A stretch of 64,000 nucleotides of DNA from Hyphodiscus hymeniophilus (lineage: Eukaryota; Ascomycota; Leotiomycetes; Helotiales; Hyphodiscaceae): assembly GCA_016508695.1 (NCBI GenBank), contig VNKQ01000015.1:434001-498000 (forward strand), read 5' to 3'. Shown piece by piece: positions 48,365 through 61,700 of the stretch. Below the pieces are notes generated by a model that worked only from the letters and a program-made list of their open reading frames with translations, did not search any database and had not been told where the DNA came from. How positions within the stretch are numbered: position 1 is the stretch's first letter; the number at the start of each line of letters is the position of its first letter. The translations under genes were made by a program, and so were the position numbers.

Positions 48365-50513
48365 TATAAAAGTAAGTAAAGAGAATAAATACTAGTATAA
48401 ACCGAATATCCCAAATATTGCGCTTATAAAGCCCCGCTAATTTGATGTTTTTAGTAACTAGCTACTAGATCAAGAAAGTAATATATAAAGTTACCCTTAT
48501 ACGATTTTCAAAGATTAAAGTACTATTATAATATAACTAAAAAAGCAAAGGATCGCGGATAAAAGCAAAATTTGTAAATATAAAGAGATATAGAATATAA
48601 GTAGACTAAGGTTATTACCTATATAATAATTAGGTTCTTATATTATTTTTATTAAGCTTTGACTTACTACTAGATATGTCTTTTTATAAATAGACTTGTG
48701 TAATTGCTTCTTTAATTACTTTTAGCCTACTTATTATATTAAAAGTAAAATTTGGGATTATTTTTAAGAATTGTCTTAATCTCATATTCTCGGTTATACT
48801 AAACCCAAGTCTTTTATCTCTTTGTAATTAGCTAGCGTATAATAAAGTTATTATTATTAGCCTTAAGAAGATACCCTCTTTATATTTCTATCGCAAATCC
48901 TAGTAAAAAATCGCTATCTTATAAGATTTTAGTTCGGAGAGCGTATATCCTTTTAAATATATATAAAGTACCTTTGTTAATATAATACGTTACTAATATT
49001 TCGAAGTTACGCCGTTCGATATATATAGTACCTAACTAATTATAATATCGTTTTATAATAGTCCCCGTTTTAAGACGTCTTATATACTGAGATATCCCGA
49101 TTATACTTATTTTCTTATCCTCGAAGGGGGCTAAAAGCTAAGGAAACATAGTACTTGGCTATATAATATTATTATTAGTTATAACCGTGATACGGGTCTT
49201 AACGAAAGGGATAGCTTTATAGACTTAGAGGCGTTTATTAGTAACTAGAACTTTAAGGACTTTAAGATTCCTTATATTTATTAATTTAGAAAACTTCTAA
49301 AGAGTTTTATATTAATATTCTATAGTAACGAGTAATATCTAGACCGGATTATAAGTTAATATACTTTATATTGTTTATCGAAGCTCTTTGATATTAGTAA
49401 AGATAATTAAAAGAATAATCGTAATATCTTTATAAGAGTAAGTCGGATTTTCTAGGATAGGGATTAACTTATATAGCTAGTAAGCAATAGTATTAATAAT
49501 AAGCCCTAAGTATCGTATAATACTTTAATAATATATTAGTATTCTTTGGTCCGAGACTTAGACGGCACTTATAATAATAGGAAAAAGCACTATTTTGGCT
49601 GGGTAAGCGGCCTGAAATACTAATATCCTATTAAACCTGGATAATTACCTTTAAAACCAGTAGACTATATAATCAAGAGGCTAGCTAGAATTAGAGTAAA
49701 GGTTAGGCTCTCGTTCGAAAAGTATTATTTAGGGAGAGGAAGGCTTATATATATAATAGAACGAGAGAGCTAATACGCACAGGAAGCTATATACGGGTTA
49801 AGATAATACCCACGCGAGTTATAGTCTTCTAAAAGTAGAATATAAATTGGGAATAATATAGTACTTACCTCCTTATTAATATGCGTTCCTCTATGGCCAA
49901 GAATATTACTAAATAAAACCTAGAGAAACGAGGCATAATCTATATTTATAGTCTAGTAGACTTTCGTAAGACTATAAATACTATTTCTATTAGAGAACGG
50001 CTTAAATTAGACCCCTCTAGATCTTTTTATTCTATTAGAAATAATTATATATAAATTTTATTAACTCTATGCTATTAATATTACGTTCGAAATCCTCGCT
50101 TACTTTAATTGCGAATTCTAAATAAGATAGAGTTACTTAAGTTCTCTCTTAGAGAACTAAGGCATAGGCTATAGAAGTGAGATTTTTAATCTAAAAGTAA
50201 TATAAAGGTAAGTATTTTATTTTTAAAGGCAAGTAATAAGTTAAGCTTACCTAGCGATTATTTAATAGCTTTTATACTAGAGATTTAAGGCTACTTTTAT
50301 TATATACTAGCGGGCCTTAAGGTATCGTAGCTTTTTTTAGGAAATACTCTTATACGCCTCTTCTCTAGTTTAGGCCTAAAATATTATACTTAATCTTAAA
50401 GTATATCCTACTTATAATAGTATTATTAATCTGTTTTACGCAATTAGTTATAAAGAATATAATCCCCTAGTAATACTCTAAGGTCTATAAGAAAACACAA
50501 ACGAGAGTATTTT

Positions 50514-50617
50514 GGTTAATATTACTAATTAAGTATTACTTAAGAAAAATATTCGCTTTATTTAGGTTAATATTACTAATTAAGTATTACTTAAGAAAAA
50601 TATTCGCTTTATTTAGG
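50514..50617. repeat. Perfect tandem duplication, 2 x 51 bp
   Basis: The unit beginning ggttaatattactaattaag is repeated immediately with a period of 51 bp and no visible difference. The identity implies a duplication younger than the surrounding RIP mutations. Confidence 0.85.
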
Positions 50618-52005
50618 AGAAAGAGTATATTTTATTTCGAAGCTCACTTAAAGATTAGAGGGAATTAGCTTTCGAGTTCTTTAGTAGTTTTACTTAGCTC
50701 GCTAGTAGAGACTTATAAAGTTAATAAGAATACGAGATTATTAATATATAAAAATATATAGTATAAAGTAGTATTTAGAAATATTCGGATAGAACCTTAG
50801 TAGTTAAGGTTTTGCTTACACTTAGTAGCCCGCTAATATATATATTAGTATTATTAGACTCTAACGGAGATTAATTATTATATTATAAGAGTACGTTAAA
50901 CCCTAGCCCTTTCCTTATAATAAAGTCGTTAAAGGATAGGGAATTACTTAACACTCGTTTTATATAAGCTTCGAGAAGAGTATAAATAGCTTTCTTTTTC
51001 TTTTAAGGTATTTAAAAGTAAGAAAGAGCCTCGGGCCACTATTTAATATCCCTAATATTATTAATCGCAAACTTAGTTATATTAAATATATTAATTATAT
51101 TAGAATTTGGATTACCAAGTAGGGAAGATAAGGCGCTTACCCTATAGTTTATTACTAAGGCTAAATCCTAGTAGAGTTAGGCTATAAATTAGGAGATCGT
51201 CTCTTTTTACGTTTAACGGCTCTATACAAGTCTTCTTTAATTGTGTCAGGTGACTTTTTAGAGTCGTCCGAGCTTAAAATAGTTTAGCTAAAAAGCGACG
51301 AGCTCTCTTTGTTAAGTTTATCGATACTTGCTCTAGCGTAGTTTAAATTAGCCTCTTAGAAATAAATCGCGTCGACTATAATCCGACTATTAATAAGTAA
51401 CTTAACTAAATAGTTTTTCTTTATATAAAAGGCGATTCCTTAGTAGTAGTAATAGTATATACTTATAAGGGAAAGGAACTTTCGATTATATTTTTCTAAA
51501 TAAGCTCTTGTTTCTTTTTTTTTCTAATAGTATAGGAGGGGGGAAACTCTAAGAGAGTTAATCCTCTTTGTCTTATAGAATTTCTCAATTCCAAGTATAA
51601 TCGATACCTCGCTAAAAACTTTCTTATTAGAGTCTAAATAATAATAACTTATATAAAAGTACTCTACTCCGTCGATTTGTTTTCTCTCTTTGCTAAAATT
51701 ATACTTAATGTATCTTGGCTTGCTTATACTAATATAAGTAGTATAAAGGACTGCGTTCGGTTTAAAAAAGGCCTATAAAAGGTTATATATAATTTTATAC
51801 TTCTCAAAAAGCGTAAAGAAGCGTTCGGTAGTAAATTTATAAGTTTTCCTAATGAAATCGACTAATAAACTAAGATGTTAGAGCGTCGAGTTATTAAGGA
51901 TAGTATTACTTCGATATGCCTCGAGATTAGAAAGGTAGTAGAAGAGTAGGTTCTATTCGACCTAGACATAGTTAGTAATTAAACTAACTCCTATTTCTTA
52001 TTAAA

Positions 52006-52435
52006 TGTTATAAAGTATATAATAGCTCGTGGCCTAAGGCTTAACAACTAGGTTATAAGAGAACTACGAGTAGAGATCACGGGAGTAGAGAGCTACTTCG
52101 CGTTATATAATAAAGTCCCGTAAGTAAGGAGTCCCGACTATTTAGGGACTCCCGCTATAGAGTACTCTAGACTTCTTGGGATAAGGACTCTAAACTCCCT
52201 AGCCCGGGACTTTAAAATAACGAAGGTTTTATATAAGTAATAGTATTTCCTTAATAGATAAAAGCTTTATACTTAACTTAAATAAAGTATCTTTATAATA
52301 TACTTAATAACTTATAATAATTATATATTACTTGACTATTAACTAGTTTTCTTACTTACCTAACTTAACTAACTTGCTTATAATTTATTACTAGGAGTCG
52401 AGGTTTATTATACTTTAAGTACTAATACTAATAGG
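52006..52435 (+). repeat. 5' LTR of Ty3/gypsy relic A
   Basis: The segment starts TGTTATAAAG and is repeated with C/T and G/A differences from 58,299. The distance between the two copies is 6,293 bp. The 3' border is estimated only: the LTR end and primer-binding site cannot be separated from the internal region, because the second LTR is followed by another copy of it. A LTR usually ends in CA; an actaata near 52,430 could be that end after RIP. Confidence 0.75.
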
Positions 52436-52463
52436 TACTAGAGTATATATTAATTAAGTAATA

Positions 52464-55400
52464 ATGTCTTTAGAAGTAAGAAGTTCCAAGGGCTAACAAG
52501 CTAAGGAACCTAAGAAATCTATAATAATAAAGACACCTATAGTAAAAGAAAGACTTATAATAGTAGGATAAATCGACAAAAATATTAAGTATAATATAAT
52601 CGACCTATTTACGAGAGAACGAAATTAACTTTAGGGGTTTATTCTATAGCTTTAGCTATATATTAAATTTAATAGAGAACGCTTTCGATTTCTAATAAAA
52701 CGAGTCCTTTAGGTAATAACTATATTAAAAGAAAAGGCGTTAAATTAGATTAAGGGGTTTTTAGAGGATTACCTTACTAATACTAATAATAAAGGATAAC
52801 TCGTTAGAGCTATATAAAAGACTATTATAAAGATCTTTAGAGTATAAGAAGAATTCCTTAAGAAATTACAAATAAACTTTAGTATAATAAACGAAAAAGC
52901 TAAGGTAAAACGAGCTATTAAAGGTTTATAATAAAAAGGATTAGCTACTTTATATACCCGCGACTTCTAGAGGTACTTTACTTATATAAGCTAGGATAAT
53001 AGCGCCTTGCGCTACTAGTATAAAAGGGGTCTTAAGGATTTCGTTAAGGAAGAACTCTTATAATATAAGGGAAAAGTCGATATAATAGAGTAACTTATTA
53101 AAGCTATATACCGAATAAATAATAACTAGTATAAGTTAAAACTAGAACGAAAAAGAAAGTCTTACTTAACTTATAAATATATAAGCGAAAGAAGAAGGGG
53201 ATATCCGCGATATAACGACTCTTATAAAAGAAGAGACCCTATAGAATTAGATATTACGTTTGAAGAACTTAACCCTATAGAAAAGTAAAAGTATATATAA
53301 AAACGTATATACTTTAATTATAGTAAAATAGGGTATATAGCCCGAAACTATTATATAAATAAAAACGCTCGCAAAGGACTATTACAAAGGGGCGAGTCGA
53401 GAGATAGATTCTGAGGAGAACGCTTATAAAGAAGTAAACTTATAGTAATTATCTAAGGAAAAGGCGGATATAATAGGCCGATATAGTTATACGTTATACT
53501 ATAACCCTTATTTATAAAAATTACTCGGGAAGAAGTAGATTTAGGATTTGAATACTTTAGTATTAATAATTCAGATAGTAATAATTAGAGTAAGTATAAG
53601 GAATTAACTAATAGGAATATCGAACCCGTAATAAAAGAATACAAAAAATTTACTTAAGACGTATAATAAGAAAACGAGACATTAGACTCTAAAGATTTAC
53701 TCGAGGAACTTACTAAAGATAAACTTCTTTAGTACTTTATTCTATTCGGAACTAAGATAATAAGAGAACTAGAGTATTAGTTTACTACTAAATAAGAATA
53801 AAAGAAAGTAGCGTTACAAAAAGTATAATTATTAAGATTATATAACAAAGTGTAACTACTAACGTTTAAGTAAGCTAGACTAAATATATTAGGGGAATAT
53901 AAAACCACGCTTTTTTACTTATAAGAAGCTATTAAGACGTAAATAAGAAAAGCTACGAGTATTTTACTCTTGCGAAGCACTCGAGCCTAATAGTATAGAG
54001 ATAAGCTTACGGATAATATAAATTTTAATAGAGAACTATAGAATATTTGGGTATAATATTGCGAAATATATAAAGTATATAAGGAACAAATTAAAGCTAT
54101 ACGAGAAAGAGAAAACATTACCTAGACTAATTACCTATAATATAAAGAACTAATATAAAGCGCTTATTATATAGATATATACTTAATCTATTATATATTA
54201 AAGATAGACTAAGAAAGATTCCTATAGTAGAAAATCCCTATTTATAGCAAAAAACCGTATTACTAAAAGTATTACTTGTGTTAATACTAGGACTATAAAT
54301 AGACTTCTTATTCGAACTAATCTTAGGATCGAGTAGTAAACTATTAAAAAACTAAGAGGTACTAGAAGTAAAAGGCTACCTCTAGAGCGCTATAAAGAGC
54401 TTAAAAACTTATACGATAATTAGTTATATATAATAAAAGGAGAAAGATAGCTTTTACTCTTGATTTATATTAATAGACATTCCTTATAAGTAATAATAAA
54501 CTCGGGAGTAATAGGTAACTTTATTAATATTAAAGTAATTATAAGAAAATTCGGGATTCTTAGAAAGTAAGACCTATATAGCCTAAGTATTATTAATAGA
54601 GAGACAATTAAGTCTAATAAAGGAATAGTAACTTATAAAACTAAACGTCTTTAAATAAAAATAATAAAAGGATATACTAAAGAGATTTAATTTAATCTCG
54701 TTACTATAAGGACTTATATAGTAATTCTCGGTATACCTTAGCTTTAACTTTATAATCTATTAGTCGACTAAAAACAAAAAAAGATTACTTTAAGCTAATA
54801 TTTATATTAATATAATAATAAGATACTTCGAGGAGATAAAAGATCTCTTAACTAAGAAGAGTTATATATAATTACTCTAAGTCTAAAGGATTAAACTTAA
54901 GCCTTTACGCTAAGGCAAATACTAGTAGCGTATAAGAAATACAAGCTCTTATTTCGGGAAGCCCCTTATAATAAGGTACTTTTAAAGTATAAGCTATAAG
55001 ATTATAAAATACTTATTAAACTAGGAAAGAGTCTTACGTTTAGACTTATCTATTAGTTATTAGTAAAAGAGTTAGTTATATATAAAGAGTATATTAACTT
55101 AAACCTAAAGAAAGAATTTATACGACTATTAATATTACTAGTAATAAGCTTACTTTTGTTTATACTAAAGAAGAACAAGAAATTAAAGCCTTGCGTCAAT
55201 TATTACTAACTTAATAGTATTATTATTAAGGATTAATACCCGTTACCCTTAATTAATAAACTATATAATAGGTTAGAAGAAATAATATTCTTTACTTACT
55301 TAAATATATAAGGGACTTATAACCTTATACGCATTAAGTTAAGAGAAGAATAGAAAATAGCGTTTAGGATATAATATAGGCTATATAAATACTTAGTTAT

Positions 55401-58298
55401 ACCTTTTAGATTAACTAATATACCCGCGTTATATTAATAACTAATTAACGATACTTTATATAAATACTTAAATATTTTCGTTATTATATACTTAGATAAT
55501 ATCCTAATATTCTCTAAGAACGAAGCGGAATATATTAAATATATAAAGAAAGTTCTCGAGAAGCTTATAAAGATACTTCTTATACTAGAGCTAGAGAAAT
55601 ATAAGTTTTATAAGGAAAAAGTAACTTTTCTAGGGTTTATTATAAGACGAAATAAAATCAAAATAAATCCTAAAAAAGTAAAAGTAATATTTAACTAAAA
55701 AGAACCTAAAACTATTAAAGAAGTATAGTCTTTCTTAAGATTCGCTAACTTTTATTAGAGATTTATTTAAGGATATTTAATAGTTATAAACCTACTTACA
55801 AAACTTATATAAAAGGATAAAAAATAAGAATAAAACAAGAAAGCCTAATAAGCTTTTAATAACCTTAAGGCTCGATTTGTATTAGCCCTTATTCTTATTA
55901 TATTTAACCCGGAATTACCGATTATCCTAGAGACGGATATATTAAACTTTGCTATTAAAGTAGTAATTAACTAGCTTAATAAAGATAAAAAGCTTAAACT
56001 AGTTGCGTACTACTTATAGAAACTCACGCTAGTAAAACCTAATTATAATATATATAATAAGGAGTTACTTATTATAATTATATTATTCGAATAATAGAGA
56101 GTTTACCTTAAAGGACTTAAGTATTAGGTTTAAGTATAAACTAACTATAAGAACCTTATAACCTTTATTATAATTAAGATTTTAAACCGAAAATAAGTCA
56201 AATAATTAGAAATACTATTAGTATATAACTTTACTATTTCTTATTAAAAAGGATTAGAAAACGTAAGAATAAATACTTTAAGCTAATAGTAAGAATATAA
56301 TAGAAAACTTATAGAGAGGCTCTATACTATACTTAAAGAAGTTAATAGAAATATAAAGTATAATTATAAACTCTTAGTTATAATATCTATTATAAAAGAT
56401 AAGGATTTAAAAATAAGAATAAAAGTAGTATACTAATAAGACGAATATATAGTTAGAATTCTTAAAGAGTTAACTAGGGACTTTACTATAAACTACTAAG
56501 GAATACTATAATTTAAAGGACTTATTTATATTTCGTCGCGTATAAAAAACAAATTCGTTCGAGAATAATATTCGTTACTTACTTATAGATATTAAGGAAT
56601 TAATAGGACCCTAGAGAGGCTATTAAGAGATTATTACTTCCTAGGAATAAGAAAAGTAATAAATAAAGAAGTATTAGAGTATAATCTCTATAATAAAAGC
56701 AAAACAAATAAATACGCATTATATAAGCTATTATAGTTAGCCCTAATACTTGGGAAGATATAGAAATCGATAGTTTTCGATTTTATTATTAAATTACTAC
56801 CTTTTAAAAAACTAATAACAAATATTATTTATAACTTTATTTAAGTAATTATTAATTAACTAATAAAATATAAATACTTTATACTATATAAAGAAGAAAG
56901 TAATATAATAAAGCTTATATATATATTTATAAGAATAATTATTAGTTAGTATAAACTACTAGATAAAATCATATTAGATAAGGATAAGTTCTTTACTTTA
57001 AAGTTCTAGTTATTATTAATAGTATAACTTAGAGTAAACTATAAACTATTTATAGCCTTTTATTTATAAACGGACAAGTAAACGGAAAGATTAAACTAAA
57101 CGCTAGAATAATACTTATAAAGCTATATAAACTAAGAGTAAAACAATTAGGTAAAACTATTACTAATTGTAAAGTTTGTATATAATAACTCGAAAAGCGA
57201 GCCTATTAGGATATTACTATTCTTTGCGAACTACGGATACTAACTAAAAGCCTATCGATAGCTAAGGAAGGATAATAAGAAGGCTTAATATATACTCGTG
57301 TCCGCATACAAATTAAGAGTACTATATAAATAACTAACTAAGGACATTTAGTTTATTAGACTTAAGATAATAATATATACTAATAAAAAGCAAAGTCTAG
57401 AGCTAACGCTTTAAGAGAGGAATAAAGTTTACCTCTTACAAAAAAATATTAAAATAAGATAACCTAGTATAAAACTTAACTTTAAGAAGTTAAGACTATT
57501 CGAAATTCTAGAGAAAATTAAAGTAGTTAATTATTAATTAAAACTATTAAAAAAATCTCAATTATACCTTGTGTTTTACGTTTCCCTATTAGAACTAGTA
57601 AAAGAATCTATAGCTATAGTCACAGACATTAAAATATAACTAGAAAACAATTTAAATATATATAAAGTCAAAGAAATAAAAGGTATTAAACGAAATGAGA
57701 ATTAGTAAGGATATCTTATTAAGTAGAAAGGGTATAATAATATAAATAATATATAGGAACCTATAAAAAACCTTAATTATCTAAATCTCCTAAAATAATT
57801 TTATTAAGAATAAAGGTATTTAATATAAGAGGATTATCTCGTATACTCTAGTTAAAATCTACTAAATCTAGGAATACGTTTAATAAGAAAGAGTTTAGCT
57901 TAAAAGTAGGGAACTAAGAGGTCGAGAGAAAAGTAGAGTTTTTTTAACTTAGGATAGCCTTAGAACGAGGCCTATAAAAAAACCGACAAACCCTTTTAAG
58001 AGGTTTATAGTAACTAGGGGAGTTATAAGAAGACTTTCCTCGAATATACTCGGAATAACGAGAAGATTCGGCTAAGTTAAAAAGATATATATAATAATAT
58101 AATTAATAACAGAAATAAGAAATAATAAAATAATTTAATTTCTTAATTTGTATTATAAGTATAATATACTCTTTTAATTTCTTATAATATATAGAGAGTA
58201 TACTAAGTAATAAGGAAAGAAGAAGGAGAGTAATTAGCGAAAAGATATTCCTTATATATATTTAGTATAAGAGACTATACTAACTAAAAAGGGGATAG
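52464..58298 (+). pseudogene. Gag-pol relic A of a chromodomain Ty3/gypsy retrotransposon (RIP-inactivated)
   Basis: The internal region starts with an ATG at 52,464 and keeps the order gag, reverse transcriptase, RNase H, integrase, chromodomain, which defines a chromovirus. The gag zinc knuckle is at 53,310-53,351. Reverse-transcriptase-like sequence runs near 55,190-55,570, with Y-L-D-N at 55,489-55,500 in place of YLDD. Integrase traces lie near 56,560-57,120, and a chromodomain-like end near 57,640-57,790. A purine-rich run (58,286-58,295) precedes the 3' LTR, as expected of a polypurine tract. Many TAA/TAG stops and frame breaks make it inactive. Substitutions are of the C-to-T and G-to-A kind throughout. 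Confidence 0.88.
53310..53351 (+). pseudogene. Gag zinc knuckle with all four ligands mutated to Tyr
   Basis: The spacing x2-x4-x4 of a retroviral CCHC knuckle is intact, but each Cys and the His reads as Tyr (TAC or TAT). These are the products expected of TGC/TGT and CAT/CAC codons after RIP. Copy B shows the same at 59,601-59,642. Confidence 0.75.
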
Positions 58299-58728
58299 TA
58301 TTATAAAGTATATAATAGCTCGTGGCCTAAGGCTTAATAACTAAGTTATAAGAGAACTACAAGTAGAGATTATAAGAGTAAAGAGCTACTTTGTATTACG
58401 TAATAGAGTCTCGTAAGTAAGGAGTCCCAACTATTTAGGGACTTTTATTATAAAAGACTCTAGACTTTTTAGGATAGGGACTTTAAACTCCCTAGCCCGG
58501 GACTTTAAAATAACAAAGGTTTTATATAAGTAATAGTATTTCTTTAATAAATAAAAGCTTTATACTTAACTTAAATAAAGTATCTTTATATATACTTAGT
58601 AACTTATAACGGTTATATAATACTTAATTACTAACTAGCTCCCCTACTTACTTAACCTAACTAACTTACTTACGATTTATTATTAAGAGTCGAGGTTTAT
58701 TATACTTTAAGTACTAATACTAATAGGT
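58299..58728 (+). repeat. LTR shared by relics A and B
   Basis: This copy of the 52,006 LTR begins TATTATAAAG (TG to TA). It lies directly after the polypurine run of A and directly before the internal region of B, so one LTR serves as 3' LTR of A and 5' LTR of B. The right border is estimated as for the first copy. Confidence 0.75.
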
Positions 58729-58755
58729 ACTAGAGTATACGTTAATTAAGTAATA

Positions 58756-61700
58756 ATATCTTTAAAAACAGAAAGTTCTAGAGGCTATTAGGCCAAGGAA
58801 CCCGAGAGACTTATAATAGTAGAGACACTTATAATAAGAGAAAGACTTATAATAATAAGGGAAATCGATAAGAATATTAAGTATAAAATAGTCGAGCCGT
58901 TTATAAGAGAATAAAACTAGCTCTAAGGCTTTATTTTATAACTTTGGCTATATATAAAGTTTAACGGGGAACGGTTCCAATCTCTTATAGAATAAGTCCT
59001 TTAGGTAATAATTATACTAAAAGAGAAAGTACTTAATTAAATCGAGGGGTTCTTAAAAGACTACTTTATTAATACTAACGATAAAGGACAACTTATTAGA
59101 GTTATATAAAAGATTACCTTAAAAATCTTTAAAATATAAAAAGGATTCTTAGAGGAACTACGAGTAAACTTTAGTATAATAAACGAAAAAGCCGAAGTAG
59201 AATAAGCTATTAAGGGCTTATAATAAAAAGAGTTAGCTACTTTATATACCCGCAACTTCTAAAGATACTCTACTTGTATAAGCTAAGATAATAGCGCCTT
59301 ACGCTATTAATATAAGAGGGGCCTTAAGGACTTCGTTAAGAAAGAACTCTTATAATATAAAAGAGAAGTCGATACTATAAAACGACTTATTAAAGCCGCG
59401 TACTAGATAGATAATAACTAATACGAGTTAAAACTAAAATAAAAAGAGAAGTCTTATTTAACTTATAGATATATAGTAAAGGAAAGAGAGAATACTAATA
59501 ATATAACGACTCTTATAAAAAAAGAGACCCTATAGAATTAAACGCTATATTTAAGGAACTTAACCTTACTAAGAAGTAAAAGTATATATAAGAACGTATA
59601 TACTTTAGTTATAGTAAACTAGAGTATATAGCCCGAAACTATTATACTAACGGAAACGCTCGTAAAGAATTATTATAAGAGAGTAAGTCGAGAGACGGAT
59701 TTTAAGGAGAATACCTACGAAAAAGTAAACTCGTAGTAACTATCTAAAGAAGGGGTAAATATAATAGGCTAATATAATTATATACTATATTACGACCCTT
59801 ATTTATAGAAATTACTTAAAAAAAAGTAGATTTAGGATTTAAACACTTTAATATTAGCGATTTAGATAGTAATAGTTAGAGTAACTATAAGGAATTAACT
59901 AATAGGGATATTAAACCTATAATAAATATATATAAGAAATCTACTTAAGACGTATAATAAGAAAACGAAATATTAGACTTTAAGGACTTACTTAAAAAGC
60001 TTATTAAAAATAAACTTCTTTAGTACTTTATCTTATTTGGGACTAAGATAGTAAGAGAACTAGAATATTAATTTACTACCAAATAAGAGTAAAAGGAAGT
60101 AGTATTACAAAAGAAGCGGCTATCGAAACCACACAATAAAGCGTAACTACTAGCGTTCGAGTATAAAACGACGCTCTTTTACTTATAAGAGGCTATCGAA
60201 ACGCAAATAAAAAAAGCTATAAGCGTTTTACCCCTATAAAGTACTCGAGCCTAATAATATAAGGACAAACTTATAGACAATATAAATTTTAATAGAGAAC
60301 TATAAAATATTCGGGTATAATACTATAAAATATACGAAGTATATAAGACACGGATTAAAGCTATACGAGAAGGAGAAAACGTTGCTTAGATTAATTACCC
60401 ACGATATAGAGAACTAACGTAAAGCGCTTATTATATAAATATATACCTAATTTATTATATACCCAAAACAAATAAAAGAAAGTTCTTATAATAGAAAATT
60501 CCCGTCTACTAATAAAAAACTATACTATTAGAAGTATTACTTGCGCTAATACTAAGACTATAAACAGACTTCTTATTTAAACTAATCTTAGAATCGAATA
60601 GTAAACCGTTAAAAGACTAGGAGGTACTAAAGGTAAAAGGCTACTTTTAGAGTATTATAAAGAGCTTAGGAACTTATATAACAATTAGCTATATATAGTA
60701 AGAGAAGGAAAACAACTTTTACTCTTAATCTATATTAATAAATACTCTTTATAAGTAATAATAGACTTGGGAGTAATAAGTAACTTTATTAATACTAAAG
60801 TAGCTATAAGAAAATTCGGGATTCTTAGGAAGTAAGACCCGTATAGCTTAAGTATTATTAATAAAGAGACGATTAAGTCTAATAAAAGAATAGTAACTTA
60901 TAAAACTAAACGTCTCCAAATAAAAATAATAAAAGGATATACTAAAGAGATTTAATTCGATCTCGTCGCTATAAGAACTTATATAATAATTCTCGGTATA
61001 CCTTAGCTTTAACTTTATAATCCGTTAGTTAACTAAAAATAGAGAAGGATTACCTTAAGCTAATATTCGTATTAATATAACAACGGGATACTTTAAAGAA
61101 ATAAAAGATCTCTTAACTAAAAAGAGTTATATACGATTACTTTAAGTCTAAAGGACTAAGCTTAAGCCTTTACGCTAAGGCGAATACTAATATTATATAA
61201 GAAATACGAGTTTCTATTTTGGGAAGCCTCTTATAACGAGGCACTTCTAAAATATAAGCTATAAGATTACGAGATACCTATTAAGTTAAGAAAAAGTCTT
61301 ATATTTAGACCTATTTACTAGTTATTAGCAAAAGAATTAGCTATATATAAGGAGTATATAGACTTAAACCTAAAGAAAGGATTTATACGACTATTAATAT
61401 TATTAATAGCGAGCCTACTTTTATTTGTATTAAAGAAGAATAAGAAACTAAGACCTTATATTAACTATTAATAACTTAATAGTATTACTATTAAGGATTA
61501 GTACCTATTACCCTTAATTAACGAGTTATATAATAGATTAGAAAGAATAATATTCTTTACTTGCTTAAATATATAAGGGGCTTATAACCTTATATATATT
61601 AAGTTAAGAGAAGAATAGAAAATAGCGTTTAGAATATAATACGGGTTATACGAATACTTAGTTATACCCTTTAGATTAACTAACACACTCGTATTATACT

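Larger units (their letters stand above)
23640..52005. repeat. AT-rich, RIP-degenerated repeat block
   Basis: From about 23,640 the sequence becomes AT-rich and is flooded with TA, while CA and TG are scarce; CG is retained. This is the signature of RIP acting on CpA (TpG on the other strand). Almost no frame exceeds 60 codons, and the stops are TAA and TAG. The block is presumably made of mutated transposons. The first 150 bp hold a coding-like start at 23,631 (ATG, then 27 codons before a TAG). Apart from the sub-features listed, I cannot assign 25.7-37.9 kb, 42.8-47.3 kb or 48.4-52.0 kb to any family. Frames in these parts look equally plausible in several phases because of the composition. 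Confidence 0.85.

Noticed and set aside
23640..52005. Giant Starship-type element with a tyrosine-recombinase captain
   Set aside because: No captain-like (DUF3435) gene and no supported element borders were found in the window.
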